Assembly: GCF_015277775.1 (NCBI RefSeq)
Contig: NZ_CP063849.1
Location: 6,091,501 to 6,155,500, forward strand
DNA: 64,000 bases
Origin: Paludibaculum fermentans
GTDB taxonomy: Bacteria; Acidobacteriota; Terriglobia; Bryobacterales; Bryobacteraceae
Reading direction: 5' to 3'
The position numbers and the translations under genes are program-made. The notes below the pieces were generated by a model. It did no database searches. It was given only the letters and a program-made list of their open reading frames with translations, and was not told the DNA's origin. Positions 51,698 to 61,400 of the stretch are shown piece by piece. Each line of letters opens with the position of its first letter. Position 1 is the stretch's first letter.

Positions 51698-52450
51698 CTA
51701 CTTGTGCGTCAATTCGGGCACCGGCCTTGCCGGGTGCAGGGCAGCGTCCTGAGCCCGGTTGTAGCTCTCCAGGACCGCGGCATAGTTCGGCGCAACCAGC
51801 GTGTATAGCTGGGCGATCTCCGCCGCGTCCGGCCGGTTCCATGTGCGCTGCAGTTCGCACAGAACCGCGTTGGCGCTGATGGGGACAACGCCTGCCTGGG
51901 AGAAGCGGGCGAGTGTGATGCGAGAGGCCATTTCGCTGGGGTCTCCCGATGCATCGACTACGGCATAGACGTTGAATCCGGCTGCCAGCGCATCCAGTGC
52001 GGGGAACATGACGCAGACACTGGTCCAGACACCGGCAATGACCAGCGTCCGCCTGCCCGTCTCGCGGACTGTCTGAACGAACAGTTCGTTGTCCCAGGCA
52101 TTGACCTCGCCCTTGCGGGGCACGTATACGGCGTGGGGCGCGAACTGGTGAATCTCCGGCATGAGTGGGCCATTGGGGCCGTCAGGCACCGAAGCCGTCG
52201 TGATGACGGGGATCTTCATGAGCGCAGCCAGTTTGGCGAGCATCGCGGTATTGGCTCGAAGTTCCGCAACGCTGATATCCTTGACCACTTGAAACAGGCC
52301 CGATTGATGATCGAGCAATAGAAACACGACGTCATCGAGCCGAAGCAGGGCGTCGCCGCCACCCTCCGCGTGCACCAGGCCGTCCTGAATTGCATTCAAA
52401 CCATGATGGTTCGCTGTGTTGCCGGAGCGAGAGGTGTTGAGATCCGTCAT
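51698..52450 (-). CDS. Isochorismatase-family (cysteine hydrolase, YcaC-like) protein
   Basis: 250 residues. The catalytic aspartate lies in FLLLDHQSGL (about 46) and the cysteine in AGVWTSVCVMFPALDALAAG; the stretch PVITTASVPDGPNGPLMPEI is typical of the YcaC subgroup. Substrates of this subgroup are mostly unknown. Start: ATG 52450 with AGGAGA nine bases upstream. It lies 104 bases after the RclC/DUF417-like gene in the same direction, and the pair is adjacent to a sigma-54 activator; a stress-response role is inferred. Confidence 0.9.
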   Translation of the reverse strand: MTDLNTSRSGNTANHHGLNAIQDGLVHAEGGGDALLRLDDVVFLLLDHQSGLFQVVKDISVAELRANTAMLAKLAALMKIPVITTASVPDGPNGPLMPEIHQFAPHAVYVPRKGEVNAWDNELFVQTVRETGRRTLVIAGVWTSVCVMFPALDALAAGFNVYAVVDASGDPSEMASRITLARFSQAGVVPISANAVLCELQRTWNRPDAAEIAQLYTLVAPNYAAVLESYNRAQDAALHPARPVPELTHK

Positions 52451-52554
52451 TGAAGTCTCCTGTTCCCGTAAGTTCTTCTACTTCGCGATGCAACGAAATT
52501 GGGTCGTGGCGCTCATTTCCGGCCACGCGGTCAAAGCGTGCCAACCAGTTCCGA

Positions 52555-53196
52555 TCAGGATTCGTATTGAAGGTATGCCTTCGCGGAATCCGACATCGTC
52601 ACGATGGCGGCGCCGAGCATGATAATGTCCTTGACTACCAACCGGCCCCCAACCGAGAGAAATGGGAAGCCGTGCGCGGTGTCGCCAAGGGCTGGAACCC
52701 AGGCCTCAGGCGTGGTGACCAGAAACGACAGTGTCGTGAGTGACATGAGGATGAGGAGCAGGCTCCCGGCCGCGGCCACTTGAGGACGGAACGGGTGGAG
52801 CGCGATCAGGCAGCCGATCAGGATGATGGCGCAGCCCAAACCGTGCGAAAACTCATAGGTGCCGTTCGTCTCGTGCCAGCGGCGATTGTCGTCATTCAGC
52901 TCACCCTCCCTGTTCATGTGTTGCCGGTATTCCGGTGCCGAATGATGGTAGAAGAACTCCATCAACGGACTATTGGCAACCAGTGGCACTATGCCATCCG
53001 CTTCGTAATTCGCGAACTTGAGTCCTCCGATCCAGAACAACACGACAACCAGTGAAAAGCGGAGGGCGCCCACTCCAAATCGGTCCAGCCTGGCGGCGAG
53101 AGCATATATTGAGATCAATCCGCTGTCGCTGTGCCACGGCCGTCCGGCTGGTGTCACGTGAGCGGGTGGTGATTGTTGGGTGGATATGTTGTTCAT
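52555..53196 (-). CDS. RclC/YkgB-like (DUF417) inner-membrane protein
   Basis: 213 residues, four hydrophobic helices. Family signature: FWIGGLKFANYEADGIVPLV, NSPLMEFFYHHSAPEYRQHM, FLVTTPEAWVPALGDTAHGF, GRLVVKDIIMLGAAIV. In E. coli the relative RclC belongs to a reactive-chlorine resistance operon. Start: ATG 53196; the upstream palindrome CTACCA-GA-TGGTAG (53200-53213) covers the normal ribosome-site region. It heads a probable two-gene unit with the isochorismatase-like gene. Confidence 0.85.
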   Translation of the reverse strand: MNNISTQQSPPAHVTPAGRPWHSDSGLISIYALAARLDRFGVGALRFSLVVVLFWIGGLKFANYEADGIVPLVANSPLMEFFYHHSAPEYRQHMNREGELNDDNRRWHETNGTYEFSHGLGCAIILIGCLIALHPFRPQVAAAGSLLLILMSLTTLSFLVTTPEAWVPALGDTAHGFPFLSVGGRLVVKDIIMLGAAIVTMSDSAKAYLQYES

Positions 53197-53199
53197 CGT

Positions 53200-53213
53200 T
53201 CTACCAGATGGTA
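53200..53213. promoter_or_regulatory. Operator-like palindrome CTACCAGATGGTAG
   Basis: 6-bp arms around GA, 4-17 bases upstream of the RclC-like ATG. A second palindrome (TATAGATCTATA, 53239-53250 region) lies next to it. The position, over the ribosome site or early leader, fits repressor binding. Confidence 0.45.
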
Positions 53214-53282
53214 GGAGCGATGAAGAGCGGTGTCTATTATAGATCTATATAGGTAGCCGTAACTCGATGGGACACTCGGCCT

Positions 53283-54857
53283 TTACGGGCGGGGCCGCCT
53301 AATCTTGAGCGCGGCGATCTTAGAGGAGAGTGTGGTTGGACGCAGCCCAAGGAGTGCCGCGGCGCCGTCCGACCCGTAGATTTTGCCCTTGCACCGTTCC
53401 AAGGCTTCCACGATCTGGCTGCGTTCCAACTCCAGCAACTGACCCCGGGTATGCAACCGGCCAACGGGTTGGGCCGCCGGGGATGGCGGCGGAGCGGAGT
53501 TCCTGAGATCGAAGCGCAGCTGCCTGCCACCGGACACAATCAATGCGCGTTCGAGAACATTCTGTAGCTCCCTCACATTTCCTGGCCAATCGTAGTTGCA
53601 CAGGTCTCGAATGTTATCGGCGGTCAAGCGAGGAATGGAGAGATTCAACCGCTTGGAGGCTTTCTCCAGGAAATCGGCGGCCAGGATGACGACGTCCTCG
53701 AGGCGGTCGCGCAGCGGCGGCGTTTGGATGGGGAAGACGCTCAAGCGGAAATAGAGATCCGCTCGAAAGCGCCCCGCGGCCATTTCGGAACGCAGATCCC
53801 GGTTGGTCGCGGCGATGACGCGGACGTCCACGGGCCGGGTCCGCTCTTCCCCCACGCGTTCGAACTCGCCCTCCTGCAATACCCGCAGCAGCTTGGATTG
53901 GAGTTCCAGGGGGATCTCTGCAATCTCGTCGAGAAACAGGGTTCCGCCATCGGCCAGTTCGAAGCGCCCAAGGCGATCGCGCATCGCGCCTGTGAACGCG
54001 CCTTTCACGTGGCCAAAAAACTCGCTTTCGAACAGCTCGCGGGGGATCGAGGCACAGTTCGCCTTGACGAGCACCCGGTTCGCGCGGCGGCTGTTGTCAT
54101 GGATCGCGCGCGCCACCAGTTCCTTGCCTGTGCCCGACTCACCGAGAATCAGCACGCTTGCATCCGTCGGGGCCACCTGGCCAATCTGAGAAAGCAGCCT
54201 CTGCAGGGCCGGGCTTTGGCCCCGGAAGCCACCGAGATTTTCCTTCACCTCTGTCTTGAGGTAATCGTTCTCCCGCTCCGCGCGCAGCTGCAAGGTCTGG
54301 ATCTCCTCGAACGCTCGCGCATTGGCGATGGACACGGCTGCCTGGTCCGCGAACACCCTGAGCAATTTGAACTGCTGTTCCGTGATGTGCACCCGGGCGA
54401 AGACTCCGAGCACGCCCAAGATCTCACCGCCATAGACCAGCGGATGGCCAGCGAAGCCGTGTATGTTCTCATTCCGCACCCAACCGGGGTGGAGAGTCCA
54501 TCGCGTGTCCGAGACGGCATCCTCAATGAGCATGGATTGGCCGGAGGAGGCGATCCAGCCAATCTTCCGAACCTGGAGCGGGAAGCGCCGGAAGGCACCA
54601 TCGAGCGACGACCAATCGGAGCCGTCCATCCGGGAGCGGCCCGCACTCGCCGCCAGGTGAAGACAGGTGTGCCGATCCGCGCACTCTGAACTCATCCGGC
54701 ACGTTGGACAGATGTCGCCCGGGCCGATGAGCCAGATTCTTGCGAGGGCGACCCCAGCCGTATCGACCAGGCCGGACACAATCATCTTCAGGACCGTTTC
54801 GACCGTCCGGACCTGACTCACGGCAAGGGAAATAGACTGGAGGAGTTCCAGTTCCAT
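53283..54857 (-). CDS. Sigma-54-dependent transcriptional activator with GAF domain
   Basis: 524 residues. A GAF domain (about 1-190) carries four cysteines, CPTC-x5-C-x5-C (residues 50, 53, 59, 65), before HLAASAG. The AAA+ domain has Walker A GESGTGKE (about 238), ESEFFGHVKGAFTGA (GAFTGA loop contacting sigma-54), Walker B GTLFLDEIAEI and RADLYFRL; the C-terminal Fis-type helix-turn-helix is ERSQIVEALERCKGKIYGSD. The layout is that of FhlA/NorR-like enhancer-binding proteins; the cysteine set may bind metal or sense redox. Start: ATG 54857, because the upstream TTG (54893) lies inside the palindrome at 54891-54909. The ribosome site is weak. It lies before the RclC-like and isochorismatase genes. 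Confidence 0.92.
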   Translation of the reverse strand: MELELLQSISLAVSQVRTVETVLKMIVSGLVDTAGVALARIWLIGPGDICPTCRMSSECADRHTCLHLAASAGRSRMDGSDWSSLDGAFRRFPLQVRKIGWIASSGQSMLIEDAVSDTRWTLHPGWVRNENIHGFAGHPLVYGGEILGVLGVFARVHITEQQFKLLRVFADQAAVSIANARAFEEIQTLQLRAERENDYLKTEVKENLGGFRGQSPALQRLLSQIGQVAPTDASVLILGESGTGKELVARAIHDNSRRANRVLVKANCASIPRELFESEFFGHVKGAFTGAMRDRLGRFELADGGTLFLDEIAEIPLELQSKLLRVLQEGEFERVGEERTRPVDVRVIAATNRDLRSEMAAGRFRADLYFRLSVFPIQTPPLRDRLEDVVILAADFLEKASKRLNLSIPRLTADNIRDLCNYDWPGNVRELQNVLERALIVSGGRQLRFDLRNSAPPPSPAAQPVGRLHTRGQLLELERSQIVEALERCKGKIYGSDGAAALLGLRPTTLSSKIAALKIRRPRP

Positions 54858-54890
54858 TTCGTCAAGCTTACAGGAGCCCTTCGGGTTCAG

Positions 54891-54928
54891 CAACGACGGA
54901 TCGTCGTTGTTGCGCCTGAGCGTCGTTG
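54891..54928. promoter_or_regulatory. Triplicate CGTCGTTG operator (palindrome plus third half-site)
   Basis: CAACGACG (54891-54898), GAT, CGTCGTTG (54902-54909) form a perfect palindrome; a third CGTCGTTG follows at 54921-54928, 19 bases from the second. The position is between the sigma-54 activator gene and the divergent histidine-kinase operon. It may be the binding site of the activator or of the FixJ-type regulator. Confidence 0.55.
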
Positions 54929-55059
54929 GAAGGCGACGGGATGACCTTTTGTTCTCTGCGTGTTACGCGATGTGCCCAGTGGAAGGCAAATTGCTGTTAG
55001 CGGAGTGGTCAGCGCATTCCTGGGAACAGTTCCTGGTGGGATCAGCGAGGGAGGGGCAG

Positions 55060-55161
55060 ATGAGGATGAGCGGGTACCATCGGGTGGATCAGGCCGGCCA
55101 GGGCAGTCGAACGCCCGCGACCCGGAACGGACGAACGGGCGATGGAGAGGAGTCCAAATGA
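55060..55161 (+). CDS. Possible small upstream ORF overlapping the histidine kinase start
   Basis: ATG 55060 with AGGGAGGGG immediately upstream opens 33 codons (MRMSGYHRVDQAGQGSRTPA...), stopping at TGA 55159-55161. The stop overlaps the kinase ATG (55158) as ATGA, the classic sign of translational coupling. The peptide is polar, with no signal or known motif. It may control translation of the kinase and not act as a protein. Confidence 0.4.
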   Translation: MRMSGYHRVDQAGQGSRTPATRNGRTGDGEESK

Positions 55162-57365
55162 ACCGTACCGGCAGTTGGGTTTGGGATGTCCAGCAGGCGC
55201 AGCCGGCCTATTGGTCAGCACAGATGAACAAAATCCATGGGCGCGACATAAGCCAGGCGCCCCCCGGCGCCGGCGAGTACTCCGGGCTGTTCCCCGCTGA
55301 GGACTGGCCGCTCTGGGTATCCGGAGTGCAACAGGCGGTGGAGAACAAAGCGGCGTTCAGTTGTGAGTGCAGAATTTGGCAGGAAAACGGCAGGACTCAG
55401 TTGGTCAGGCACCTTGGTTGGGCGGTTCTGGGCTCGGCTGACGAGGTGACCGAGATCATCGGGACGACTCTGGAGCTGGGTGATCCAACGCGAGAGCCCA
55501 TGGACCGGCCGCAGCCTGGGGACAGCCCGGTCAGCGAACTGGTCGATCTGATACCCGCGCTGGCGTGGTCCTGCCAACCGGACGGATCGGCCGACTTCTT
55601 CAACCGCGGCTGGCTGGAGTACACAGGCCTTTCGCAGGAGGAAGCGTGGGGGTGGGGATGGACCAAGGCCTTCCATCCCGACGATCTGGACAAGGCCTTG
55701 TCCTGCTGGAAGACTCTGGAGGGGACCGGGCAACCGGGTCAGCTTGAGGCGCGGCTACGCCGCTTCGACGGGCAGTATCGCTGGTTCCTGGTTCAAGCCA
55801 AGCCGCAACTGGACGAAGCCGGGCGGGTGGTGAAGTGGTATGGCACCAACACGGATATCGAGAACCGGAAGCACGCCGAAGCTGCGCTGGGTGAGAGCGA
55901 GCGCAATTTCCGTCAGATTGTGGATTCGATCCCGGCGCTTGTCTGCACGATGACGGCGCGCGGCGAGGTTGAGTGTGTTAACCAGCAGGTGCTCGAATAC
56001 TTCGGCAAGACTCTGGAGGAGCTCAGGAACTGGGCTTATACCGGAGCTGTCCATGAGCAAGATCTCCCTGGCGTGATTGCCAGGTGGCAGCACTCGGTGG
56101 AAACAGGCGAGCCATATGACGTAACTCATCGCATCCGGCGTTTCGACGGCGTCTTCCAGTGGTTTCATGTGCGCGGCCTTCCCCTGCGGCACCCGGATGG
56201 CGACATTGCCCGGTGGTACATCCTTCTGACCGACATCGAGGACCGGAAGCGGGCGGAGGACGCGGTTCGCGCGAGCGAGGCCCATCTGCGTTTGACTATC
56301 GACACGATCCCCGCGCTGGTATGGCGCGCCGATCCGGCCGGCGAGCCTGACTATCTGAATGCGCGTGTTGTGACGTACACCGGAAGGAACCTGGGCGAGT
56401 TCACCCGATTTCGATGGGAGGATCTGATTCACCCGGACGACCTCGAGTTAACAAACAAGGCGTGGCGGGCTTCGATCCGGTCTGGAGCTCCGTACAGCGT
56501 CAAACAACGGCTTCGCAGCGCCGACGGGTCCTATCGATGGTTTCAGGTGAATGGAGCGCCGTTGAGGAACGAAAACGGAGAGATCCTCAGTTGGTTCGGC
56601 CTGGACATCGATATCGACGACAACTGGAAAATGGCTGAAGAGTTGAGGCAGACGCAGGCGAAGCTTTCGCGCGCCACGCAGATCGCAACCGTTGCTGAGC
56701 TGTCGGCATCCATTGCGCACGAGATCAATCAGCCATTGGCGGCCGCGGTGGCCAACGGGCATGCGTGCCAGGCCTGGTTGTCGGCGGAGCCGCCCAACCT
56801 CGAGCGAGCCCGTCTGACGGCCGGAAGAATGATCCGCGATGTGAACTCCGCGGCGGGGGTGGTCCAGCGGATTCGAGCACTCTTCAAGCGATCGGCGCAG
56901 GACCTGGTTCCTTCCAACATCAACGAGGTGATCTCGGCGGTTCTCCAGTTGACGGCAGACGAATTGCGCGAAAGCGGAATCAGCACTCGCGCCAGCCTCG
57001 CGGATGATCTACCCGGGGTCGCAGTCGATCGCGTGCAGATGCAGCAGACGCTGCTCAACCTGATTCGCAATGCTATCGAGGCGATGGAGGGCTCCGGTGA
57101 TCGCCCGAAGGTGTTGTCAATCACCTCGCGGCTGGACGACAGCGGCCTGCTGATTCAGATCAGCGATACCGGCTGCGGCCTTACGGACACCTCAACGGTG
57201 TTCGAACCGTTTGTCAGTACAAAAGAAAGAGGGATGGGCATGGGTCTTTCGATTTGCCGGTCGATCGTGGAAAGCCACGGCGGGCGACTCTGGGCGGCCT
57301 CCAATGAGGGAGTGGGAACGACTTTCAGCTTTACGCTCCCTCTCCATCGGGACGAACCCTCATGA
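55158..57365 (+). CDS. Multi-PAS sensor histidine kinase (cytoplasmic)
   Basis: 735 residues, no transmembrane helix. An N-terminal PAS-like segment precedes three clear PAS/PAC modules: PALAWSCQPDGSADFFNRGW; PALVCTMTARGEVECVNQQV; PALVWRADPAGEPDYLNARV, each ending in a YRWFLVQAKP or YRWFQVNGAP PAC strand. The H-box is SIAHEINQPLAAAVANGHAC (phospho-His about 521); N-box NLIRNAIEAMEG; G-boxes DTGCGL and GMGMGLSICRSIVESHGG. FixL-like class. Start: ATG 55158 with GAGGAG upstream. Its stop overlaps the next regulator's start (ATGA). It should phosphorylate the FixJ-type regulator; the signal is unknown. Confidence 0.9.
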   Translation: MNRTGSWVWDVQQAQPAYWSAQMNKIHGRDISQAPPGAGEYSGLFPAEDWPLWVSGVQQAVENKAAFSCECRIWQENGRTQLVRHLGWAVLGSADEVTEIIGTTLELGDPTREPMDRPQPGDSPVSELVDLIPALAWSCQPDGSADFFNRGWLEYTGLSQEEAWGWGWTKAFHPDDLDKALSCWKTLEGTGQPGQLEARLRRFDGQYRWFLVQAKPQLDEAGRVVKWYGTNTDIENRKHAEAALGESERNFRQIVDSIPALVCTMTARGEVECVNQQVLEYFGKTLEELRNWAYTGAVHEQDLPGVIARWQHSVETGEPYDVTHRIRRFDGVFQWFHVRGLPLRHPDGDIARWYILLTDIEDRKRAEDAVRASEAHLRLTIDTIPALVWRADPAGEPDYLNARVVTYTGRNLGEFTRFRWEDLIHPDDLELTNKAWRASIRSGAPYSVKQRLRSADGSYRWFQVNGAPLRNENGEILSWFGLDIDIDDNWKMAEELRQTQAKLSRATQIATVAELSASIAHEINQPLAAAVANGHACQAWLSAEPPNLERARLTAGRMIRDVNSAAGVVQRIRALFKRSAQDLVPSNINEVISAVLQLTADELRESGISTRASLADDLPGVAVDRVQMQQTLLNLIRNAIEAMEGSGDRPKVLSITSRLDDSGLLIQISDTGCGLTDTSTVFEPFVSTKERGMGMGLSICRSIVESHGGRLWAASNEGVGTTFSFTLPLHRDEPS

Positions 57366-57970
57366 AGGCGGCGGATGAGGTGGTCTACGTCCTTGACGAT
57401 GACCATCGGATTCGCGAGGCACTTTCCGAAGTCTTCGCAGCAATGGGGATGCCACACGTCTCATTTGGATCCGCGACGGAGTATCTGCGCTACCGCCGGA
57501 CGGACGCCTGTGCGTGCCTGATCCTCGATGTCGACCTGCCGGATATCAACGGCCTGGATCTACAGAGGCAACTGGGGGAAGATATCGGGCCGCCGATCAT
57601 CTTTCTCAGTGGATATGGCGACATCCCCTCCACTGTGCGGGCGATGAAGGCAGGCGCCGTGGAGTTCCTCACAAAACCGGCTGACCACGAAATGCTGCTG
57701 GGCGCAATCCGGACAGCGTTTACCAGAGACTTGCAGCAAAGGCAGCGGGTTGCGGAAATAGCCGATCTGCAACGGCGGTTTGCTCTCCTCACTCCACGCG
57801 AAAAAGAAGTCCTGCCACTGATCGCCGATGGAATGTTGAACAAGCAGGCAGCTGCGGCGCTGGGCATTTCGGAAGTGACGCTGCAGGTCCACCGTGGGCA
57901 GATTATGCGGAAGATGTCCGCGGCCTCATTCGCGGATCTGGTCAGAATGGCCTTCCGGCTCGCTGCGTGA
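57362..57970 (+). CDS. FixJ-family response regulator (REC plus LuxR helix-turn-helix)
   Basis: 202 residues. The receiver domain has Asp56 (CLILDVDLPDING), the SGYGDI segment and LTKP (Lys about 107). The LuxR-type helix-turn-helix LTPREKEVLPLIADGMLNKQ-AAAALGISEVTLQVHRGQ follows a short linker. Overlap with the histidine kinase stop (57362-57365) shows an operon and partnership. A close paralogue is at 61864-62586 (the same QVHRGQIMRKM and SFADLVRMA ends). Target genes are unknown; the CGTCGTTG triplet upstream of the kinase is a candidate site. Confidence 0.92.
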   Translation: MKAADEVVYVLDDDHRIREALSEVFAAMGMPHVSFGSATEYLRYRRTDACACLILDVDLPDINGLDLQRQLGEDIGPPIIFLSGYGDIPSTVRAMKAGAVEFLTKPADHEMLLGAIRTAFTRDLQQRQRVAEIADLQRRFALLTPREKEVLPLIADGMLNKQAAAALGISEVTLQVHRGQIMRKMSAASFADLVRMAFRLAA

Positions 57971-58060
57971 GCACCGGGCGGACCTACTATAGAAACCCAT
58001 AATATGCAGCCGAAGCCCGGTGGAGTACGATGAGCCCTTGCCTGTAAAGCAGTTGACCCC

Positions 58061-58435
58061 ATGGGCCTGAGCCAATTCCTTATCGGCGTCGTGGACGACG
58101 ACCACAGCATGCGGCAGTCGCTGGAAGAACTGCTCGCTTCCGGCGGTTACAATGTGCTGCTGTACTCTTCTGCCCGGGAATTCCTGGACTCCGATGGCTT
58201 CCAGCGCGTGAGTTGCCTGATCACCGACGTGGAGATGCCCGCGATCTCGGGTTGGGAGCTCCTGCGGATGGCCCGAACCGACCACAGTGAACTGCCGGTG
58301 ATTCTGATCACGGCGGAGGAACCGGACGATCCAGAGAGTCGATTCGAATTCCAGGGAGCCCGATTCTCCTTCAAAAAACCCTTCGACGGGCGCGCGCTAC
58401 TCGCGGCCCTTGATAGTATTTTCCGCAAGGCATGA
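58061..58435 (+). CDS. Single-domain response regulator (receiver only)
   Basis: 124 residues, a CheY-like receiver: DDD near 12-14, Asp56 (CLITDVEMPAISG), ILITAEEPDD, and KKP near 107. There is no output domain, so it acts by protein contacts or as a phosphate sink for the kinase upstream. Start: ATG 58061; ribosome site unclear. It lies 90 bases after the FixJ-type gene and converges with the kinase/TPR gene (10 bases between stops). A candidate TACTATAGA -10 lies at about 57985. Confidence 0.88.
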   Translation: MGLSQFLIGVVDDDHSMRQSLEELLASGGYNVLLYSSAREFLDSDGFQRVSCLITDVEMPAISGWELLRMARTDHSELPVILITAEEPDDPESRFEFQGARFSFKKPFDGRALLAALDSIFRKA

Positions 58436-58445
58436 CAACCTGCGT

Positions 58446-61400
58446 TCACCTCAGCACAGCGTATTCGGCTTTAGCTGTATCCAACACAGGGATGCCAGGG
58501 TCCGCATCCTTCCAAAGGGACAGGAACTCCTGGTACGATTTTCGGGCTGCCGGCTTGTCGCCCAACAACACCTGCGCACGCCCAAGTTGCAGACGAGCCA
58601 ATACCCCAGTCACAGATTGTCCGACAAGGGCGGGGTGGTCGAGCAGCTTTCGAAACTGAGCGGCGGCCGGACCGCCTTGGCCCAATCGAAGATAGGCGAG
58701 TCCGCGGAGGTAAGCAGGATAGATCCAATCGAAGGAACGGCTGAAGATCAGGTCGTATTCTTCAACCGGGCGAAGTATGTCTACCGCACCTTGAGCGTCG
58801 CCCTCATGAAGCCTGATCGCCGCGCGAATTGTAGGCAGGCTGAATTTCTGAACCAGGGTATCGGATGGGGACGCCCGATCGATCTCGTCAACCAACGTTG
58901 CTGCTTGTGCCGGCTCACCGGAGCGAGCCAGCGCCAGGGCCAGCCCCAACCGGTCGTCCCGGCCGTTCACCACCGGAATCGCTGCAATTAGCGACAGCCT
59001 CGCATCTGCCGTTCGACCCACTTCAGATTGCCACAGGGCGGTGTCCAGGTTGAAAAGGGCCACGGCGGATTTTGACCGTGCCTTCACCGCCGCTTTTCGT
59101 GCTTTATCCATCCATTGAACCGCATCTTCGAAACGACCGGAGTATATACGAGCATCCGCCGCTTGGGAAAATAGTTGCCAGGCATCATGAGTTTCTGCCC
59201 AGGCAAGTTGCTCCTTCATCGCCGGCTCGTCATGTTGCAGGAAGGCGATCAGGTGGCGCGAAGCATGCAACGGGAATTCGTCAAAATTCCGCGCCTGGGC
59301 CTCGGCGAAGATGATCTTCGCCTCGTCCAAACGATCCGCCTTCGTGGTTGCAATCATGAGCGTCGTGTAGTTTCCACCGGCGAGCGATGGCATCAGCCGG
59401 ATGGCCTCTCTCGCTGCGGCGGCCGACTCGTTATACTTGCCCAGCGACAGCGCAGCGCCAGCATAGTTGTTGTGCGCGACTCCATCCAGGGGAAAGGTCT
59501 GGATCCATTGGCGATAAATGGGATACGCCTTCTCCTGATCGCCCAGGCCGACCGAGTAATACAGCGTCACCGCGAGGAATCTCAGCTGTCCCGTCAGCCG
59601 GTCTCGAAGATCATAGGCCCTCTTCTCCGCCGCGACCGCCTCCCCGACTCTTCCTTGGGACAGATAAATAATACCGACTGAGGCGTAAGCCAACGCGAAA
59701 TCGGGGTCTATGTCGATGGCGCGCTCATAGTAAGACGTAACGGACGCCTTGTCCGGAGAAAAGTGGTTTCTGAACCCTTTTGCCAGGAGTTGCAGGGCTT
59801 CGGGAGACGATGACGTCGCTTGCTCAAGCGGCACATCGTATGATCGCAGAGAGCTGGCGGGTTCCCCCATTCTTCCACGAAGCTCAACGCCAGCCAGGCC
59901 CAGCGCGTGCACGATGTCTTTACGCAAAGCCACGTCCCGCCTGGATTCCGCAAACGTGTTGCCGCTCTGGCAGTTGATACCACTGAGCAGGATGCGAAAG
60001 TGATTGCCCACATCGGCGATGGAACTGGTGACGACCGCCTTGCTATTGGTCTTCCGGCAGACCTCCCGGGCAATCTCCGTCGTCACCTTGCCATCCTGTG
60101 GATGCTGCAACTGCTTCATTGACTCGCGCACTTTGTCCTGCGCCAGTACCTGGAGGAATGGCGTTTGCGCCAATTCGACCGGCAAGGCGAGATTGAGGGC
60201 ATCATCCAGCACCGGGTCGCTGGTGTGGTTGGACAAATCGGCAATCACAATGGTGTCGTTGGCGGTGAGCTGATAGCGGGTCAGGTAACGCCAGTAGCTC
60301 CAGGAGGCAGCCGAGGCGAGCAGCACCACCGCGGCGATGGCCAACCATTGCCGGATGCGACGGAGACGCAGTTGCCGTGGAGTTGGCACGTCGTCCAGAG
60401 CCTTGCGCATCTCCTTCGCCGTCGGGTATCGGTTGTCCCGGTCCTTCTGCAGCGCTTTGGCGATGATTGCCTCGAGCGCCGGAGGGACCGCCGGATTCAG
60501 CTCGCGAACGGGAGGGGGCTGCTTGTTGAGCAGGGCATGGTGGATCCCTGTGGCATTGTCTCCCGGGAATGCGCGCTGGCCGGTTGCCATTTCATACAGC
60601 ACCAGTCCCAGGGAGAACAGGTCGGTGCGGGCGTCCAGTTTCTCCTTCCTGATCTGCTCGGGCGACATGTAGCTTGCTGTCCCCATCGCGCCACCAGGGG
60701 CCACGAGGCTGAGATCAGCGGTTCTGGACGCCAGTGGAGATTGGGCCGCTTGCCCGTCCCCCAGATCCTGCCCCTCCACAAGCTTCGCCAACCCAAAATC
60801 AAGGATCTTGACCGCACCTTCGGTGGAGAGATAAATGTTGGCAGGTTTGATGTCCCGATGGATGATCCCTTGGGAATGGGCAACCTGCAGACCGTCGCAA
60901 GTCTGCTTGGCAATTGGCAGCAGTTGCTCCACAGGCATCCCTCCGGACTCGAAGGGGACCAGGCAATCGCGGAGGGTCGCGCCTTCCAGCAACTCCATAA
61001 CGAGCATCGGCTGTCCTTCGTGCTCGTCGATCTCGAAAATCGTGCAAATGTTGGCGTGGTTGAGAGAGGATGCCGTCTGGGCTTCCCGTTCAAAGCGCTT
61101 GAGTGCGACCGTATCGGTGGCCATCTCTTCCGGCAGGAACTTCAGGGCCACCTGGCGGCCGAGTTTCAGGTCTTCCGCCTTGTAGACCATCCCCATGCCG
61201 CCGCCGCCGATCACCTCAAGTACCCTGAAGTGTGAAACCTTCCTGCCGATCAGGCTGCCCGCGGCTGTGGTGAGCGCAGGCGTCGAGACCTCGGGTTCCC
61301 GGGAGGGCTCGTCGATGGCTGCGAGTGGCTCAGGCTGAACCAGCAACCGGTAACCGCGCCGAGCGACGGTTTCGATGTACATGGGCTGCGCCGCGGAATC

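Noticed and set aside
52451-52554. Possible sigma-54 promoter (TTGGCACGCTTTGACC) before the isochorismatase-like gene
   Set aside because: The -24 half (TGGCACG) is good, but the -12 half lacks the TTGC at the required spacing.
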